NCBI RefSeq assembly: GCF_017876755.1 | Contig: NZ_JAGIOO010000001.1 | Location: 8,789,786 to 8,853,785, forward strand | Source: Crossiella equi | Lineage (GTDB): Bacteria; Actinomycetota; Actinomycetes; Mycobacteriales; Pseudonocardiaceae | DNA length: 64,000 bases | Direction: 5' to 3' | Shown here: in pieces, positions 36,223 through 46,600 of the stretch | Numbering within the stretch: the stretch's first letter is position 1 | Layout of the letters: each line of letters starts with the position of its first letter | Translations under genes and position numbers: made by a program | The notes under the pieces: model-generated | What the model was told of the DNA's origin: nothing | Seen by the model: only the letters and a program-made list of their open reading frames with translations | The model's database searches: none

Positions 36223-38297
36223 ACACCGCCCTGGCCGTCCTGCTCGCGCTCCTGGCCGCGGCCCTGTTCGCCTTCGCGGTGGCCCGCCAGCACGCCGCCG
36301 TGCGGGCCCACGGGTCCGAGGACCGCCTGAGCCTGGCGGGGTTCGCCCGCACGCTGCGCTCCCGCACCTGGCTGACCGGGACCGCGCTGGCCGTGGTCGG
36401 CAGCGTGCTGCACGTGGTCGCGCTCGCCTTGGCACCGATGGTGGTCGTGCAGCCGATCGGGGTGCTCAGCCTGGTGCTGACCGTGCTGCTCACCGCCCGC
36501 GCCCGTCGCGAACGCGTACCCCGGACCGTGCGCCTGGCCGTGCTCGCCGTCTGCGCCGGGGTACTCGGAGTGGTCGCGCTGGCCGCGATCCCGCCCACCA
36601 CCACGGTCGTCCCGGACGTGTGGACGGTGCAGGGCGCGGTGCTGGTGGCCGTCGTGCTCGCGCTGGTCACCACCTGGCTGCCCGGACGGGCCCGCTGCGC
36701 CGGGCTGGCCATCGGCGCGGCCGTGCTGTTCGGGCTCGGCTCGGTGCTGATGAAGACCGCCACCGCCCAGTTGTTCACCGCCGACCCCGACCTGGCCGGG
36801 CTGTTCACCGCCGGAGAGGCCGTGCTGCTGCTGGTCCTGGGCGGCTGGCTGTCCCACCAGGCCTACGCCGCCGGGCCCGCCCCGGTGGTCGTCGGCGCCG
36901 TCACCGTGATCGACCCGCTCACCGCCGTCGCGGTCGGGCTGGGTTTCTACGGCGAGGCCGCGCACCTCACCGCGGCCACCGCCACCGGCCAGGCCGGACT
37001 GGCCCTCCTCGCCGTGCTCGGCGTCGGGGTGCTGGCCCGGTCGGTGCCGGAGCGAGTGGAACCACCTGAGGTCACCGTCCACCCCAAGGAGCACGTCATG
37101 CCCGCATCCCGACCGCGCACCGGCAGGCCGCGGCTCGTCATCGCTGCGGACACCTTCCCGCCGGACGTCAACGGCGCGGCCAACTTCGCCGGACGCCTGG
37201 CACACGGCCTGGCCGCCCGCGGCTACGAGGTGCACGTCCTGTGCCCCTCACCGACCGGCAGGCCGGGCCGCCGCACCGAGGGCAACCTGACCCTGCACCA
37301 CCTGCGCTCGGCGGGCACCCCGTTCCACCCGGACTTCCGCATCTGCCTGCCCTGGCGGATCAAGGAAGCGGTCGCCGACCTGCTGGTGGAGCTGGCCCCG
37401 GACGTGGTGCACACCCAGTCGCACTTCCCGGTCGGCCGCTCGGCGGTGCGCGCGGCCACCACCCGCTCGATCCCGGTCGTGGCCACCAACCACTTCATGC
37501 CGGAGAACCTGTTCGGCTACGTCAAGATCCCGGGCGTGGCACGGCGTTCGCTGGGACGTGCGGGCTGGGCGGACCTGGTGCGCGTGTACCGGCACGCGGA
37601 CGTGGTCACCGCGCCGACCCCGCGCGCGGTGGAACTGCTGCGCGCCAACAAGCTCCCGGGCTCGCCGCGCGCGATCTCGTGCGGCATCGACATCGACCAC
37701 TACGCCCGCCCGGTCGCGGGGGTGACGCGCTCGACCGAGGCCTCGGTGCTGTTCGTGGGCCGCCTGGACGCGGAGAAGAACGTGCACGAGCTGATCCAGG
37801 CCGCGGCCCGGGTCCCGGGGCTGCGCGTGGAACTGGTCGGCGACGGCTCGCGCCGCCGGGCCCTGGCTGACCTGGCCGCCGACGCGGGGGTGGCCGACCG
37901 CGTGCACTTCCTGGGCTGCGTCTCCGACGAGGACCTGGTCCGGGCCTACCAGCGCAACACCATCTTCTGCATGCCCGGTACGGCCGAGCTGCAAAGCCTG
38001 GCGACGATGGAGGCGATGGCCGCGGGCCTGCCGGTGGTGGCCGCGGACGCGATGGCGCTGCCGCACCTGGCCCACCCGGGTGTGAACGGCCACTTGTTCC
38101 CGCCCGGCGACATCGAGGCGCTGACCGCCTGCCTGGCCGAGCTGGCCGGGGATCCCGCGCTGCGGGCGGAGTACGGGGCGGCCAGCCGCAGGCTCATCGA
38201 GAAGCACGCCCTCTCGTCCACTGTGGACAGCTTCGCGGCGCTGTACCGGGAGGTGGCCACCCCGCGGCGCTTCCCGGCGCTGAGCGACGCGGCCTGA
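36219..38297 (+). CDS. In-frame DMT-type transporter / GT4 glycosyltransferase fusion
   Basis: 692 residues with no stop between two recognisable proteins. Residues 1 to about 280 form eight to ten membrane helices of a DMT/EamA-like transporter (LFAFAVARQHAAVRA, MVVVQPIGVLSLVLTVLL, VVVGAVTVIDPLTAVAVGLG). From residue 294 follows a complete GT4 glycosyltransferase: IAADTFPPDVNGAANFAGRL, LFVGRLDAEKNVHELI, and the E-x7-E motif in GTAELQSLATMEAMAAGLP. The GT4 resembles mannosyl/glucosyl transferases acting on lipid acceptors. A strong internal RBS and ATG at 37098 could also yield free GT4. GTG 36219 overlaps the DUF998 stop. Confidence 0.75.
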   Translation: MNTALAVLLALLAAALFAFAVARQHAAVRAHGSEDRLSLAGFARTLRSRTWLTGTALAVVGSVLHVVALALAPMVVVQPIGVLSLVLTVLLTARARRERVPRTVRLAVLAVCAGVLGVVALAAIPPTTTVVPDVWTVQGAVLVAVVLALVTTWLPGRARCAGLAIGAAVLFGLGSVLMKTATAQLFTADPDLAGLFTAGEAVLLLVLGGWLSHQAYAAGPAPVVVGAVTVIDPLTAVAVGLGFYGEAAHLTAATATGQAGLALLAVLGVGVLARSVPERVEPPEVTVHPKEHVMPASRPRTGRPRLVIAADTFPPDVNGAANFAGRLAHGLAARGYEVHVLCPSPTGRPGRRTEGNLTLHHLRSAGTPFHPDFRICLPWRIKEAVADLLVELAPDVVHTQSHFPVGRSAVRAATTRSIPVVATNHFMPENLFGYVKIPGVARRSLGRAGWADLVRVYRHADVVTAPTPRAVELLRANKLPGSPRAISCGIDIDHYARPVAGVTRSTEASVLFVGRLDAEKNVHELIQAAARVPGLRVELVGDGSRRRALADLAADAGVADRVHFLGCVSDEDLVRAYQRNTIFCMPGTAELQSLATMEAMAAGLPVVAADAMALPHLAHPGVNGHLFPPGDIEALTACLAELAGDPALRAEYGAASRRLIEKHALSSTVDSFAALYREVATPRRFPALSDAA
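37086..37100 (+). promoter_or_regulatory. Internal ribosome binding site and start for free GT4
   Basis: AAGGAG at 37086-37091 is followed six bases later by ATG 37098, in frame with the upstream transporter and just before the GT4 domain (MPASRPRTGRPRLVIAAD). It is the natural start of a separate glycosyltransferase, yet the transporter frame has no stop before it. Confidence 0.65.
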
Positions 38298-38329
38298 CCC
38301 GCGCGGGCCTGGGCTGGTGCGTGCCGCTC

Positions 38330-38368
38330 CGAGCCGGGAAGCAGTTGCCCTGGCCGCTTCCCGGCTCG
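38330..38368. terminator. Bidirectional stem-loop between convergent genes
   Basis: Perfect 13-bp stem: CGAGCCGGGAAGC (38330-38342) with 38356-38368, loop of 13 bases. It lies between the ends of the convergent GT4 fusion and phospholipase D-like genes and can terminate both. Confidence 0.7.
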
Positions 38369-38378
38369 AACCCCCCCA

Positions 38379-39365
38379 TCAGCGGAACAGCACGTCGTTC
38401 GGGTTGGCCATGCGGTGGGTCGCGCTGTGGCCAGCCACCCAGTTGCGGACCGCCGCGATGGACTGGAGACACTCCCAGCCGTCGTTGTACTCGGTCGAGC
38501 GGTGCTTGGCCCACCCGGCGATGATGCCGTTGACCCGCCCCTCGCCCAGGAGCTTGTCCACGTACCACGGGTCGTCGTAGTCGGTGGTCCAGGAGAAGGT
38601 GGCCGCCACGTTGCCCGCGTCGCGGTACCCGGCGCTCTTCTTCAGCTCGGTGCAGGTGTAGTAGGTCGGTTCGGTGCAGTTGCCGAAGCCGTTGCGGATG
38701 TCGGTGTCGCCGTAGTCCAGCGCCCGGCGGCTGTTCGGGATGCCCGCCCCGTGCTTGCCGTAGATGCCCTGGATGGTGGCCAGCGCGCCCGAGGTGGTGA
38801 TGCCCTCCAGACGGCCCAGCCGGTTCTGCAGGCTCTGCCAGCCCCGGCCGCCCACGTCCGGCGTGGCGCCCGGGTGGTACTCGAAGAAGCCGTAGAGCAC
38901 CTGGATGCCCGCCGAGACCAGCTTCTGCGCCTTGTCCCGCAGGCCCGCCACGCTGCACGTGCGGTTGGGCGCCTCACCGCAGTAGTTCGGGTCCTTGATG
39001 TCCAGCCACACCAGCGACAGCTTCCGGCCCGCCCGGGCCTCGGCCACGATGGTGTCGAACATGGTGTCCACCGGGGTGCCGTAGCGGTTCTCCCCGGCCG
39101 TGGAGCAGTCGTGCCAGGCCCGCCACTCGTTCGGGTTCCACCAGGCGCACATGTCGATCTCGATGGCGTTCGCGCCGTGCTTGATGGCGGCGTGGATGCC
39201 GGAGACGGTGTTGACCCGGTGCGCGATCGCGTAGATCGGGCGTTGCGCGGCGGCCGCGCCGGAAGCCGCGGGCGCGGCCAGCAGCTGGCTCCCGGTCAGC
39301 GCGCACAGCGCCGCCAGGACCGTGGCCACCAGCCGGGTGCGCGGTCGCCGTTGCCTCACGCTCAT
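38379..39365 (-). CDS. Secreted phospholipase D, sphingomyelinase D-like
   Basis: 328 residues. Signal peptide VATVLAALCALTGSQLLAAP. The mature part shows the GDPD/SMaseD-like barrel: AIAHRVNTVSG (first catalytic His), HGANAIEIDMCAWW (Glu and Asp metal ligands), EWRAWHDC (second His). Actinobacterial and spider-venom PLDs share this layout and cleave choline- or ethanolamine-phospholipids, often giving cyclic phosphates. Nine or more Cys residues suggest disulfides after secretion. The C-terminal VLFR end is compact, as in that family. The ATG is at 39365. Confidence 0.8.
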   Translation of the reverse strand: MSVRQRRPRTRLVATVLAALCALTGSQLLAAPAASGAAAAQRPIYAIAHRVNTVSGIHAAIKHGANAIEIDMCAWWNPNEWRAWHDCSTAGENRYGTPVDTMFDTIVAEARAGRKLSLVWLDIKDPNYCGEAPNRTCSVAGLRDKAQKLVSAGIQVLYGFFEYHPGATPDVGGRGWQSLQNRLGRLEGITTSGALATIQGIYGKHGAGIPNSRRALDYGDTDIRNGFGNCTEPTYYTCTELKKSAGYRDAGNVAATFSWTTDYDDPWYVDKLLGEGRVNGIIAGWAKHRSTEYNDGWECLQSIAAVRNWVAGHSATHRMANPNDVLFR

Positions 39366-39558
39366 GAAAGCCCCCTGTTCCTCGGTCTCACCACCGCGAT
39401 GCTGGCTGAACCCGGACCGGCGGTGGTGGGATCAGGGGAGGACTGTGCCCGTGGTGGCCTCGCGCTGTGGCCGAACAGACCACGGCCCGGCGTGAGGCCC
39501 CTGCGGATGGCGGGGGAGCGCGGTCACGGCCTCACTCGCACGAGCGAAGCCGTGGGGC

Positions 39559-40401
39559 TCAACCGCCCTGCTTGGCCAGGTGGCGCTTCTTCGCCTCGGC
39601 GAAGGTCTGGCGCACCGGGTCGAGCGCCTGGACGAACTCCAGCTGCTCGCCCTCTGGGCCTTTGCAGTAGATGAGTGCCCAGCCGTTGGACTGGCCCTCG
39701 GTGATCTTGTTGTGGTTGGTCTCCGGCGGGGCCGCCCGCCGCGCCTGTTCGGTGCGCACGGTGACGATCCGGTTGGCCTTGACCTGGGTCATGCCCCGGC
39801 GAGCGCTTTCCGCCTCCAGGTCGACGATGAACTTGGTGAAGTCCACGTCGTCGCGGAGGTGGAAGCAGATGTGCATCGAACGCGGGTAGGCCGGGCTCAT
39901 CCGGTCCCGCGCCGGGAAGGTGCTCTTGCCGGAACCCTGCGGCTGCTCGGCGTCCCGGTACTGGAGCAGCTCGATCACCACGTTGTCGAACTGGACGAAG
40001 CGCACGTCCAGCCGCTGCTTGCCACCGATCAGGTCGGGCACGCCGATGGAGAACGGCGGCACGCCCTGCTCGTGGGCGAGGATCTCCTGGTCGGTCAGCA
40101 GGGTGTTGTGGATGACCGCGCCCTGGAAGTCGCCGTCCCGCATCACCTCGGTCCCGCCCAGGACCTCGGTGTAGAACTCGAACGCGCGATCCATGTCGTC
40201 CACAGTCACGCCGAAGTGCTGGACCCCCTGCAACCGCAGCCCGAGCGGGGCCGTGTCCCGCGAGGCGGCGTTCACCGCGGACGCGGACGCCTGGCTCGCG
40301 GTCGTGCCACACCCCGCGACGGACAGCGCGACGGCCCCGGCCCCCGCGGCGCGCAGGAGGCCGCGGCGGGAGAGTCCGGAGGCGGGCTTCTGGTCGGACA
40401 T
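39559..40401 (-). CDS. Tat-exported lipoprotein with VOC (glyoxalase-like) domain
   Basis: 280 residues. SRRGLLRAAGAGAVALSVAGC combines a twin-arginine motif with a lipobox (SVAGC), so the protein should be folded in the cytoplasm, exported by Tat and lipid-anchored. The body is a VOC/dioxygenase-superfamily fold: LQGVQHFGVTVDDMDRAFEF, HNTLLTDQEI, FDNVVIELLQYRD, HICFHLRDDVDFTKFI, GEQLEFVQAL. The His/Glu positions of a metal site are present. Substrate unknown. An ATG at 40401 with AAGGAGC upstream. Confidence 0.75.
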   Translation of the reverse strand: MSDQKPASGLSRRGLLRAAGAGAVALSVAGCGTTASQASASAVNAASRDTAPLGLRLQGVQHFGVTVDDMDRAFEFYTEVLGGTEVMRDGDFQGAVIHNTLLTDQEILAHEQGVPPFSIGVPDLIGGKQRLDVRFVQFDNVVIELLQYRDAEQPQGSGKSTFPARDRMSPAYPRSMHICFHLRDDVDFTKFIVDLEAESARRGMTQVKANRIVTVRTEQARRAAPPETNHNKITEGQSNGWALIYCKGPEGEQLEFVQALDPVRQTFAEAKKRHLAKQGG

Positions 40402-40421
40402 GCACGTGCTCCTTCGGTGTT

Positions 40422-40449
40422 CGGGCGTTCGATGATCGTCGAACGCCCG
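40422..40449 (-). terminator. Stem-loop between SARP gene and VOC lipoprotein gene
   Basis: Perfect 11-bp arms CGGGCGTTCGA (40422-40432) and 40439-40449 with a 6-base loop. It lies 44 bases past the stop of the large SARP gene and 21 bases before the VOC gene, so it either ends the regulator transcript or acts as an operator for the lipoprotein gene. Confidence 0.55.
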
Positions 40450-40492
40450 GGGAGCATGTCAGCGCGTTCTGGACGCCCACTGGATTTCCACT

Positions 40493-43400
40493 TCACCCGT
40501 CCAGCTCGGCCCGCAGTGCCTCCGCCTCCCGCACGAACAGGAACGCCTCGCGCTCGGTGGCCAGTGCCGCGGCGCGGTCGATCGCGGCCCGCACGACCTC
40601 CTCCGGCTCGCCGAGCGCCCGCGCCAGCCTGGCCCGGTTCACCAGCACCAGGCCCTCGGCGAAGCGCTGGCCGTAGGTGGCGAGGTAGCCCTCGGCCCGG
40701 TCCAGGGCCCGCGCGGCCTCGGCGGGCCGCTCGGCGAGCAGGTACAGCTCCGCGAGTCGCGCGAAGTGGCTGGCCAGGCCCGAGCGGGTCTCCTCCGGCG
40801 GGATGGCGTCCAGCACCCGCTGGGCCTCGGCGGCCGCCTCGGCCGGGTCGGTGCCCATGACGGCCAGGGCCCAGCAGCGGTTCACCTGGGTGTGGGTGTG
40901 CAGGTGGGCGATGGACCAGCCCGGGAAGATCGCGATGCCCAGATCGGCCACGCGCAGCGCCTCCGCCGCGTCGCCGCGCAGCACCGCGATGGTGGAGGCG
41001 AAAGCCGCCCAGACCGTGATCGCGTACGGGTTGTCGGCGGAGACGGCCTCCAGCGCCTCCAGCTGGGCCCGCGCCGAGCAGGGGTCCCCGTGCACCGCCG
41101 CGGCGATGGCCCGGATCGCCGGGTAGAACAGCCGGTTGGCCTGCTGGAGCGGTGACCCGAGGTGCCGGTCGAGCTTGGCCAGCGCGGTGCTGGTGCTGCG
41201 GCTCAGGTACCGGAAGCACTCGCCGATCTGGCCGGTGTGCCAGTGGTGCAGGCCCCAGACCAGCGCACCGTAGTCCTGGACCACCGGGTCGGCGGAGGAC
41301 CGCGACCAGCCCAGCAGCTTGCGCGCCAGGTACTCGGCCACGTGGTTCTGGCCGTCGAGGGAGCAGATGGTCCAGCGGGCGAACAGGAAGCACGCGGCAT
41401 CCGGCTGCCGGTCCAGGTCGCGCGCGAGCTCCTCGCCGCGCTCCAGCAACCGCAGGCCCGGACCGGCCCGCACCGACCACAGCCGCACGATCGCGGCGAA
41501 CCGGCGGTGCGCGGCCAGCTCCAGCTCGGCCAGCCCGGCCGCCCGGGCCACGTGCGCCGCGGCGGTGAGGTGGCGTTCGGCGAGGTCGAAGACGAGCTTG
41601 CGGGAGGCGCACTGGCCCGCCTGCAGGAGCGCGCCCGCGGTCCGGGCCGGGTCGGCCAGCGGACCCGCCGCCCACAGGTGGTTGGCCAGCTGCTCCGAAC
41701 AGATCGAGGCGGCCGGGCAGGTGCGCACCAGCGCCTCCGCGATGTGCAGGTTCAGCCTGCTGACCTGCATCGGCGGCACGGTCCCGGCGACCGCGTCGCG
41801 GACCAGGTCGTGGGTGAAGCGGATGGCGAACGGGTTGTCCGGCACCGGCTCGAACAGGCCGAGCTCGCCCAGGGGCGCCAGCCGGTCCATACAGGTGTCG
41901 ACGTCCAGCCCCGCCGCCCCGGCGAGCAGGTGCAGGTTGACCTCCCCGCCGATCAGCGCGGCCAGCTGCACCAGCACCCGGCCGTCCTCGTCCAGCCCGG
42001 TCGTGCGGTCCACCACGATGTCCCGCACCGTGGTCGGCACCCCGGGCTCGCTGACCGCGGCCTCGGTCAGGCCGCCGCCGGTGAGCAGGAAGCGGGACAG
42101 CTCGCGCACGAAGAACGGGTTGCCGTTGGTGCGGGCGTGGATCCCGCGCGCCACCCCCGGCTCGGGCTGCTGGCCGGTCTCCGCGCGCACCAGCGCCGCG
42201 ACCTCGGCCAGGCCGAGCGGGGCCAGCCGCACCCGGCGGTGGCCGGGCAGCCTGCTCACCGCGGCCAGCGCCCGCACCAGCTCCGGCCGGGGAGCGGGCG
42301 CGCGTTCGCGGAAGGTGCCCACGAGCACCGCACCGCCGGGCAGGCGGGCGGCCAAGTGCCCGAACAGGCCCAGCGAGGCCAGGTCCGCCCAGTGCAGGTC
42401 CTCCAGGATGAGCACGAGCGGGCGCCGCGCGCAGACCTGGCCCACCACGGCGACCACCTGCTCGAACAAGCGGAACCGGGAGTCCAGGTCGGGCTCCAGC
42501 TCGTACTCCCCGGACCCGGTGAGGCGGCCCAGCGCGCTGGCCTTCCACTCCTGCCGCGCGGCCTCGGGCAGGGTCTCGACCAGGGTGCCGACCACCCGCA
42601 CCCACGGCCACATCGAGGGCACGCTGGCCACCTCCTCGCAGGCGCCCCACACCACGAACGCGCCCCGGTCCTCGGCCTCGGCGGCCAGCTCCTCGACCAG
42701 GCGGGTCTTGCCCGAACCGGGCTCACCCTCGACCAGGGCGGTGCCCGCGGCACCTGCCAGCCCGCAGGTGAGCACCTGGCGCAGCCGGGCCAGCTCCTCC
42801 GCCCGGCCCACCAGCCCGGTGACCGGGCCCGACGGGGTGGCGGTGGCCTCGGCCGGCGCGGGCGCTTCGACCGGGGACAGCGCGCGCTGCTGCGCGGCCC
42901 GCAGCGCCGGGCTGGGCTCGATGCCCAGCTCCTCGGCCAGCCGCTGGCGCACCGCCTGGTAGAGCGCCAGTGCCTCCGCCTGCTGACCGGCCGCGGCCAG
43001 CGTGGTCACCAGCCGGGCGTGCACGGGCTCGTGCAGCGGCGCCATCGAGGAGGCCAGGCGCAGTGGCCGCAGCACCCGGTCCGGACGGCCCAGCGCCACC
43101 GCGAGATCGGCCGCGGCCTGGCAGGCGGTGTAGAACTCCTCGTCCAGCACGGCGAAGACCGACATCGCGTTCACCCCGCCGGGCAGCCCGTCCCCGGCCG
43201 GGCCGCGCCACAGCTCCAGCGCCGTCACGTAGTGCTCCAGCGCGGCCACCCGGTCCGCCTCGGCCCCGGCGCGCTCGACCGCCTCGCGGAAGGCCACCAG
43301 GTCCAGCACGTCCGCTCCGGCGGAGAACAGGTAGGTCTCGCCCCGGCGGTGCAGGTAGGTGCTCGGGCCGCGCGCGGGCAGCTCGGGTTCGAGCAGCCGC

Positions 43401-43630
43401 CGCAGCGCGCCCACGTACTTGTGCACGGTGTTGCGCGCGCTGGCCGGGACCTCCTCGTCCCACAGCAGCTCGATCAGCTCGGCGGTGCTGGTCGGCCGCC
43501 CGGTGCGGGCCAGCAGCAGCGCGAGCAGGCTGCCCTGCTGGCGCGGGCCGGTGCCGACCTCCACGCCGCCGCACCACATCCGCAGCGGACCCAGCACCTG
43601 CAGGCGCAGGGTTCCGTCTCCTCCGGTCAT
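40493..43630 (-). CDS. Large SARP-family regulator with AAA ATPase and TPR region
   Basis: 1045 residues. Winged-helix DNA-binding domain (LQVLGPLRMWCGGVEV, ARNTVHKYVGALRRLLE), BTAD (~95-250), AAA domain with Walker A GEPGSGKTRLVEEL and Walker B LVLILEDLHWAD, arginine-finger region GNPFFVRELSRFLL, then a long helical/TPR C-terminus. ATG 43630 overlaps the stop of the upstream SARP gene (ATGA), so the two were one operon. The pair are paralogues (both carry LRPLRLA-SMAPLHEP). It is probably a pathway activator of the terpenoid cluster. Confidence 0.82.
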   Translation of the reverse strand: MTGGDGTLRLQVLGPLRMWCGGVEVGTGPRQQGSLLALLLARTGRPTSTAELIELLWDEEVPASARNTVHKYVGALRRLLEPELPARGPSTYLHRRGETYLFSAGADVLDLVAFREAVERAGAEADRVAALEHYVTALELWRGPAGDGLPGGVNAMSVFAVLDEEFYTACQAAADLAVALGRPDRVLRPLRLASSMAPLHEPVHARLVTTLAAAGQQAEALALYQAVRQRLAEELGIEPSPALRAAQQRALSPVEAPAPAEATATPSGPVTGLVGRAEELARLRQVLTCGLAGAAGTALVEGEPGSGKTRLVEELAAEAEDRGAFVVWGACEEVASVPSMWPWVRVVGTLVETLPEAARQEWKASALGRLTGSGEYELEPDLDSRFRLFEQVVAVVGQVCARRPLVLILEDLHWADLASLGLFGHLAARLPGGAVLVGTFRERAPAPRPELVRALAAVSRLPGHRRVRLAPLGLAEVAALVRAETGQQPEPGVARGIHARTNGNPFFVRELSRFLLTGGGLTEAAVSEPGVPTTVRDIVVDRTTGLDEDGRVLVQLAALIGGEVNLHLLAGAAGLDVDTCMDRLAPLGELGLFEPVPDNPFAIRFTHDLVRDAVAGTVPPMQVSRLNLHIAEALVRTCPAASICSEQLANHLWAAGPLADPARTAGALLQAGQCASRKLVFDLAERHLTAAAHVARAAGLAELELAAHRRFAAIVRLWSVRAGPGLRLLERGEELARDLDRQPDAACFLFARWTICSLDGQNHVAEYLARKLLGWSRSSADPVVQDYGALVWGLHHWHTGQIGECFRYLSRSTSTALAKLDRHLGSPLQQANRLFYPAIRAIAAAVHGDPCSARAQLEALEAVSADNPYAITVWAAFASTIAVLRGDAAEALRVADLGIAIFPGWSIAHLHTHTQVNRCWALAVMGTDPAEAAAEAQRVLDAIPPEETRSGLASHFARLAELYLLAERPAEAARALDRAEGYLATYGQRFAEGLVLVNRARLARALGEPEEVVRAAIDRAAALATEREAFLFVREAEALRAELDG

Positions 43631-46600
43631 CGCAGCTCCTCGGCGCGCCGCGCGAACAGGAGGGCCCCGCGCTCCTCGGACAGTACCCGGGCCCGGTCGG
43701 CGGCGGCCCGCACGGCGGCGGCCGGTGCACCGGTGGCACGGGCCAGCCGGGCCCGCAGCAGCACCAGCAGCCACTCGGGGTGGCGCTGCCCATGTACGTC
43801 CAAAAAGGACTCCGCTCGGTCCAGGGCGGCCGCCGCCTCGGTGTGCTGCCCGGCGGCCAGCCGCATCTCGGCGAGCAGCCCGTACCAGGTGGCCGCGCCC
43901 GGCCGGGGCGGGTCCAGCTCCACGCTGACGATGTGGTGCGCCTGCTCGGCCGCGCCCGCCGGGTCCTGGCCGGAGACCGCCAGCGCCCAGCACCGGTGCA
44001 GCCGCAGCAGCGGTCCGAACAGGACGAAGGACAGGTCGGCGGCCACCGCCAGGCCCTGCTCGGCCATCCGCAGCGCCCAGGCCGGGTCGCCGACCGCCGC
44101 CGCGATCGAGGCGGTGAAGGTGGCCCACAGCACCCGGGAGTAGGTGTTCTCACCCGTGGTCCACTCCTGGACGGCCAGCAGCTCCCGTGCCGCGCCGACC
44201 TCGTCGCGCAGCGCGGTCACCTCGGCCAGCATCAGGGTGTGGAACAGCCGCATGTCGTGCCGCAGCTGCGGGGTACCCGGCGAGGTGGCCTCCTCCGGCC
44301 AGGCGCACCGGCTCAGGTGCCGGTGGGCCTCGCCGAGGTTGCCCAGGTCCCGCTGGTGGGTGCCCCAGGCGTGGTGGCCGTAGGCGCGGATCAGCGGGTC
44401 CGGCGAGGACTCGCCGTGCTGGAGCAGCCGGTGGGCGAGCTGACCGCTGAGGTCCAGGCGGGCGCACGCGGTGGCGGCGGTCCAGCGGGAGAGCAGGAAC
44501 TCCGCCGCCGCCAGCTCCCGCCCCAGGCCGCGTGCCAGGTGTTCGGCGCGGGCCAGGGGTTCCAGGGCGGCCTCGCCGTAGCCGGTCTGCATCCCGAGCA
44601 CGGTGTTCAGCTCGGTGAGCGCGGCCAGTTCGAGTGTCATCAGCCCGGCCGTGCGCGCCAGCTCGACGGCCCGACGCAGGTGGCGCTCGGCGTTCTCGAA
44701 GCTGAGGGTGTCCGCCGCGTGCTTTCCCGCCCGCACCAGGGCCCGTGTGGTCCGCTCCGGTGCGGCGAGCGCGCCCGCCGACCACAGGTGGTGGGCGAGG
44801 GCCTCGGCGGTGAGGTCGCTCGCGGTGAGCGCGTCCGCGATGCGCAGGTGCGTGCGCAGGGCGGTGGCCGGGGAGGTGGTCGTGGTGACCGCCTCGCGCA
44901 CCAGGTCGTGGGCGAAGCGCACCGAGGACGGGTCGCCCGGCACGGGTTCGACGAGGTGGCGTTCGGTCAGTGGGTCGAGGAGGTCCAGGCAGACCGGGAG
45001 GTCCACCCCGGCCGCTCGGGCGAGCAGCCCGAGGTCGACCTCGCGGCCGATCAGCGCGGCCACCCGCAGCAGGCCGGTGCACTCCCCGGCCAGCCCGGCC
45101 AGGCGGCTGAGCACCACGTCCTGCACGGTCGCCGGGACCGCGCCAGGGGATCCGGGCAGCAGTCGCGCCAGCTCGCGGACGAAGAACGGGTTGCCGGAGG
45201 TGCGGGCGTGCACCGCGCGCACCGTCTCCGGGTCGGGGCTGGCACCCAGCTCCGCGTGCAGGATCCCGGCCACCTCGGCGGGCCCCAGCGGGCCCAGCCG
45301 CAGCCTGCGGTGCCCGGGGACCCGGCCCGCCGCGGCCAGCGCGCCGGTCAGGTCCGCGCCCGGCTGGGGGACGCGGTCGCGCAGCGCGCCGACCACCACC
45401 CCGCCGCGCGGGACCCGGGTGGCCAGGTGTGCGAACAGCCGCAGCGAGGTGCGGTCGGCCCAGTGCAGGTCATCCAGCAGGAGCAGCACCGGCCGCCGGG
45501 CCGCGACCTCGGCCAGCACGGCCACGACCTGCTCGAACAGCCGGAACTGGGCCCCGGCCCCGGCCGGTGCGCCCCCGGCGGGCCCGAGCACGCGCCCGAC
45601 CTCCTCGGCCAGCCGCCTCGCGCGGGCGGCGGCGGGCAGGGCGGCCAGCGCGGCCCGCAGGACCTGCGTCCACGGCCACAGCGACGGCGCCCCGCCGTCC
45701 TCCACGCTCCGCCCCCACAGCACCAGGACCTCCTGCTGTCCGGCGTGGGCGGCGAGCTCCTCCAGCAGCCGGGTCTTGCCCGCCCCGGCCTCGCCCTCGA
45801 CCAGCACCAGCCCGGTGCCCCCGGCCAGCACCCGGCACAGCACCGCGAGCTCCTCCGCCCGCCCGACAAAGCCGGACGAGGCCTCTACCGGGCCACTGGG
45901 GCGGGCCGCGCACAGGGCGGGTCCGGGACCGATGCCCAGCTCCTCGGCGAGCCGGGCGCACACCTCCCGGAACACCCGCAGGGCCTCCGCGTGCTGTCCG
46001 GTCGCGGCCAGGGCGGAGACGAGTGCGGCCTGCGCGGGTTCGTGCAGCGGCGCCATGGACGCGGCCAGCCGCAGCGGCCGGAGCACCCGGTCCGGCTGCC
46101 GCAGCGCGAGGGCGAGCGCGGCCGCCGCGGTGCAGGCGTCGAGGAACTCCCGGTCCAGCGCGGCGAAGACCGGGGCCGCGACCACGCCGTCCCCGGCCGG
46201 GCCGTGCCAGAGCGCGAGGGCCTCGGTGTAGCGGTCCAGGGCGGCCTGCTGCCGGCCCCGGGCGGTGTGCTCCCCGGCCTCGGCGACCAGTGCGCGGAAG
46301 CTGTCCGCGTCCAGGCTGCCGGGGGGTGGCGGTGAACTGGTAACCGCTGTCCTTGCGCCGCAGGTAGGAGCCGGTGGCCCGGGGGTCGAGCGCCGGTTCG
46401 AGCAGGCGGCGCAGCGTGCCGATGTACTTGTGCACGACGTTGCGCGCGCTGGCCGGGGCCTGCGCCGCCCACAGCAGGTCGATCAGGCGCTCCACGCTGA
46501 CCGGGGCACCGGAGCTGGCGAGCAGCACCGCCAGCAGGCTTGCCTGTTGCGGGGGCGCGACGGACAGCTCAACCCCGTCCCGCCAGACCCGCAGTGGTCC

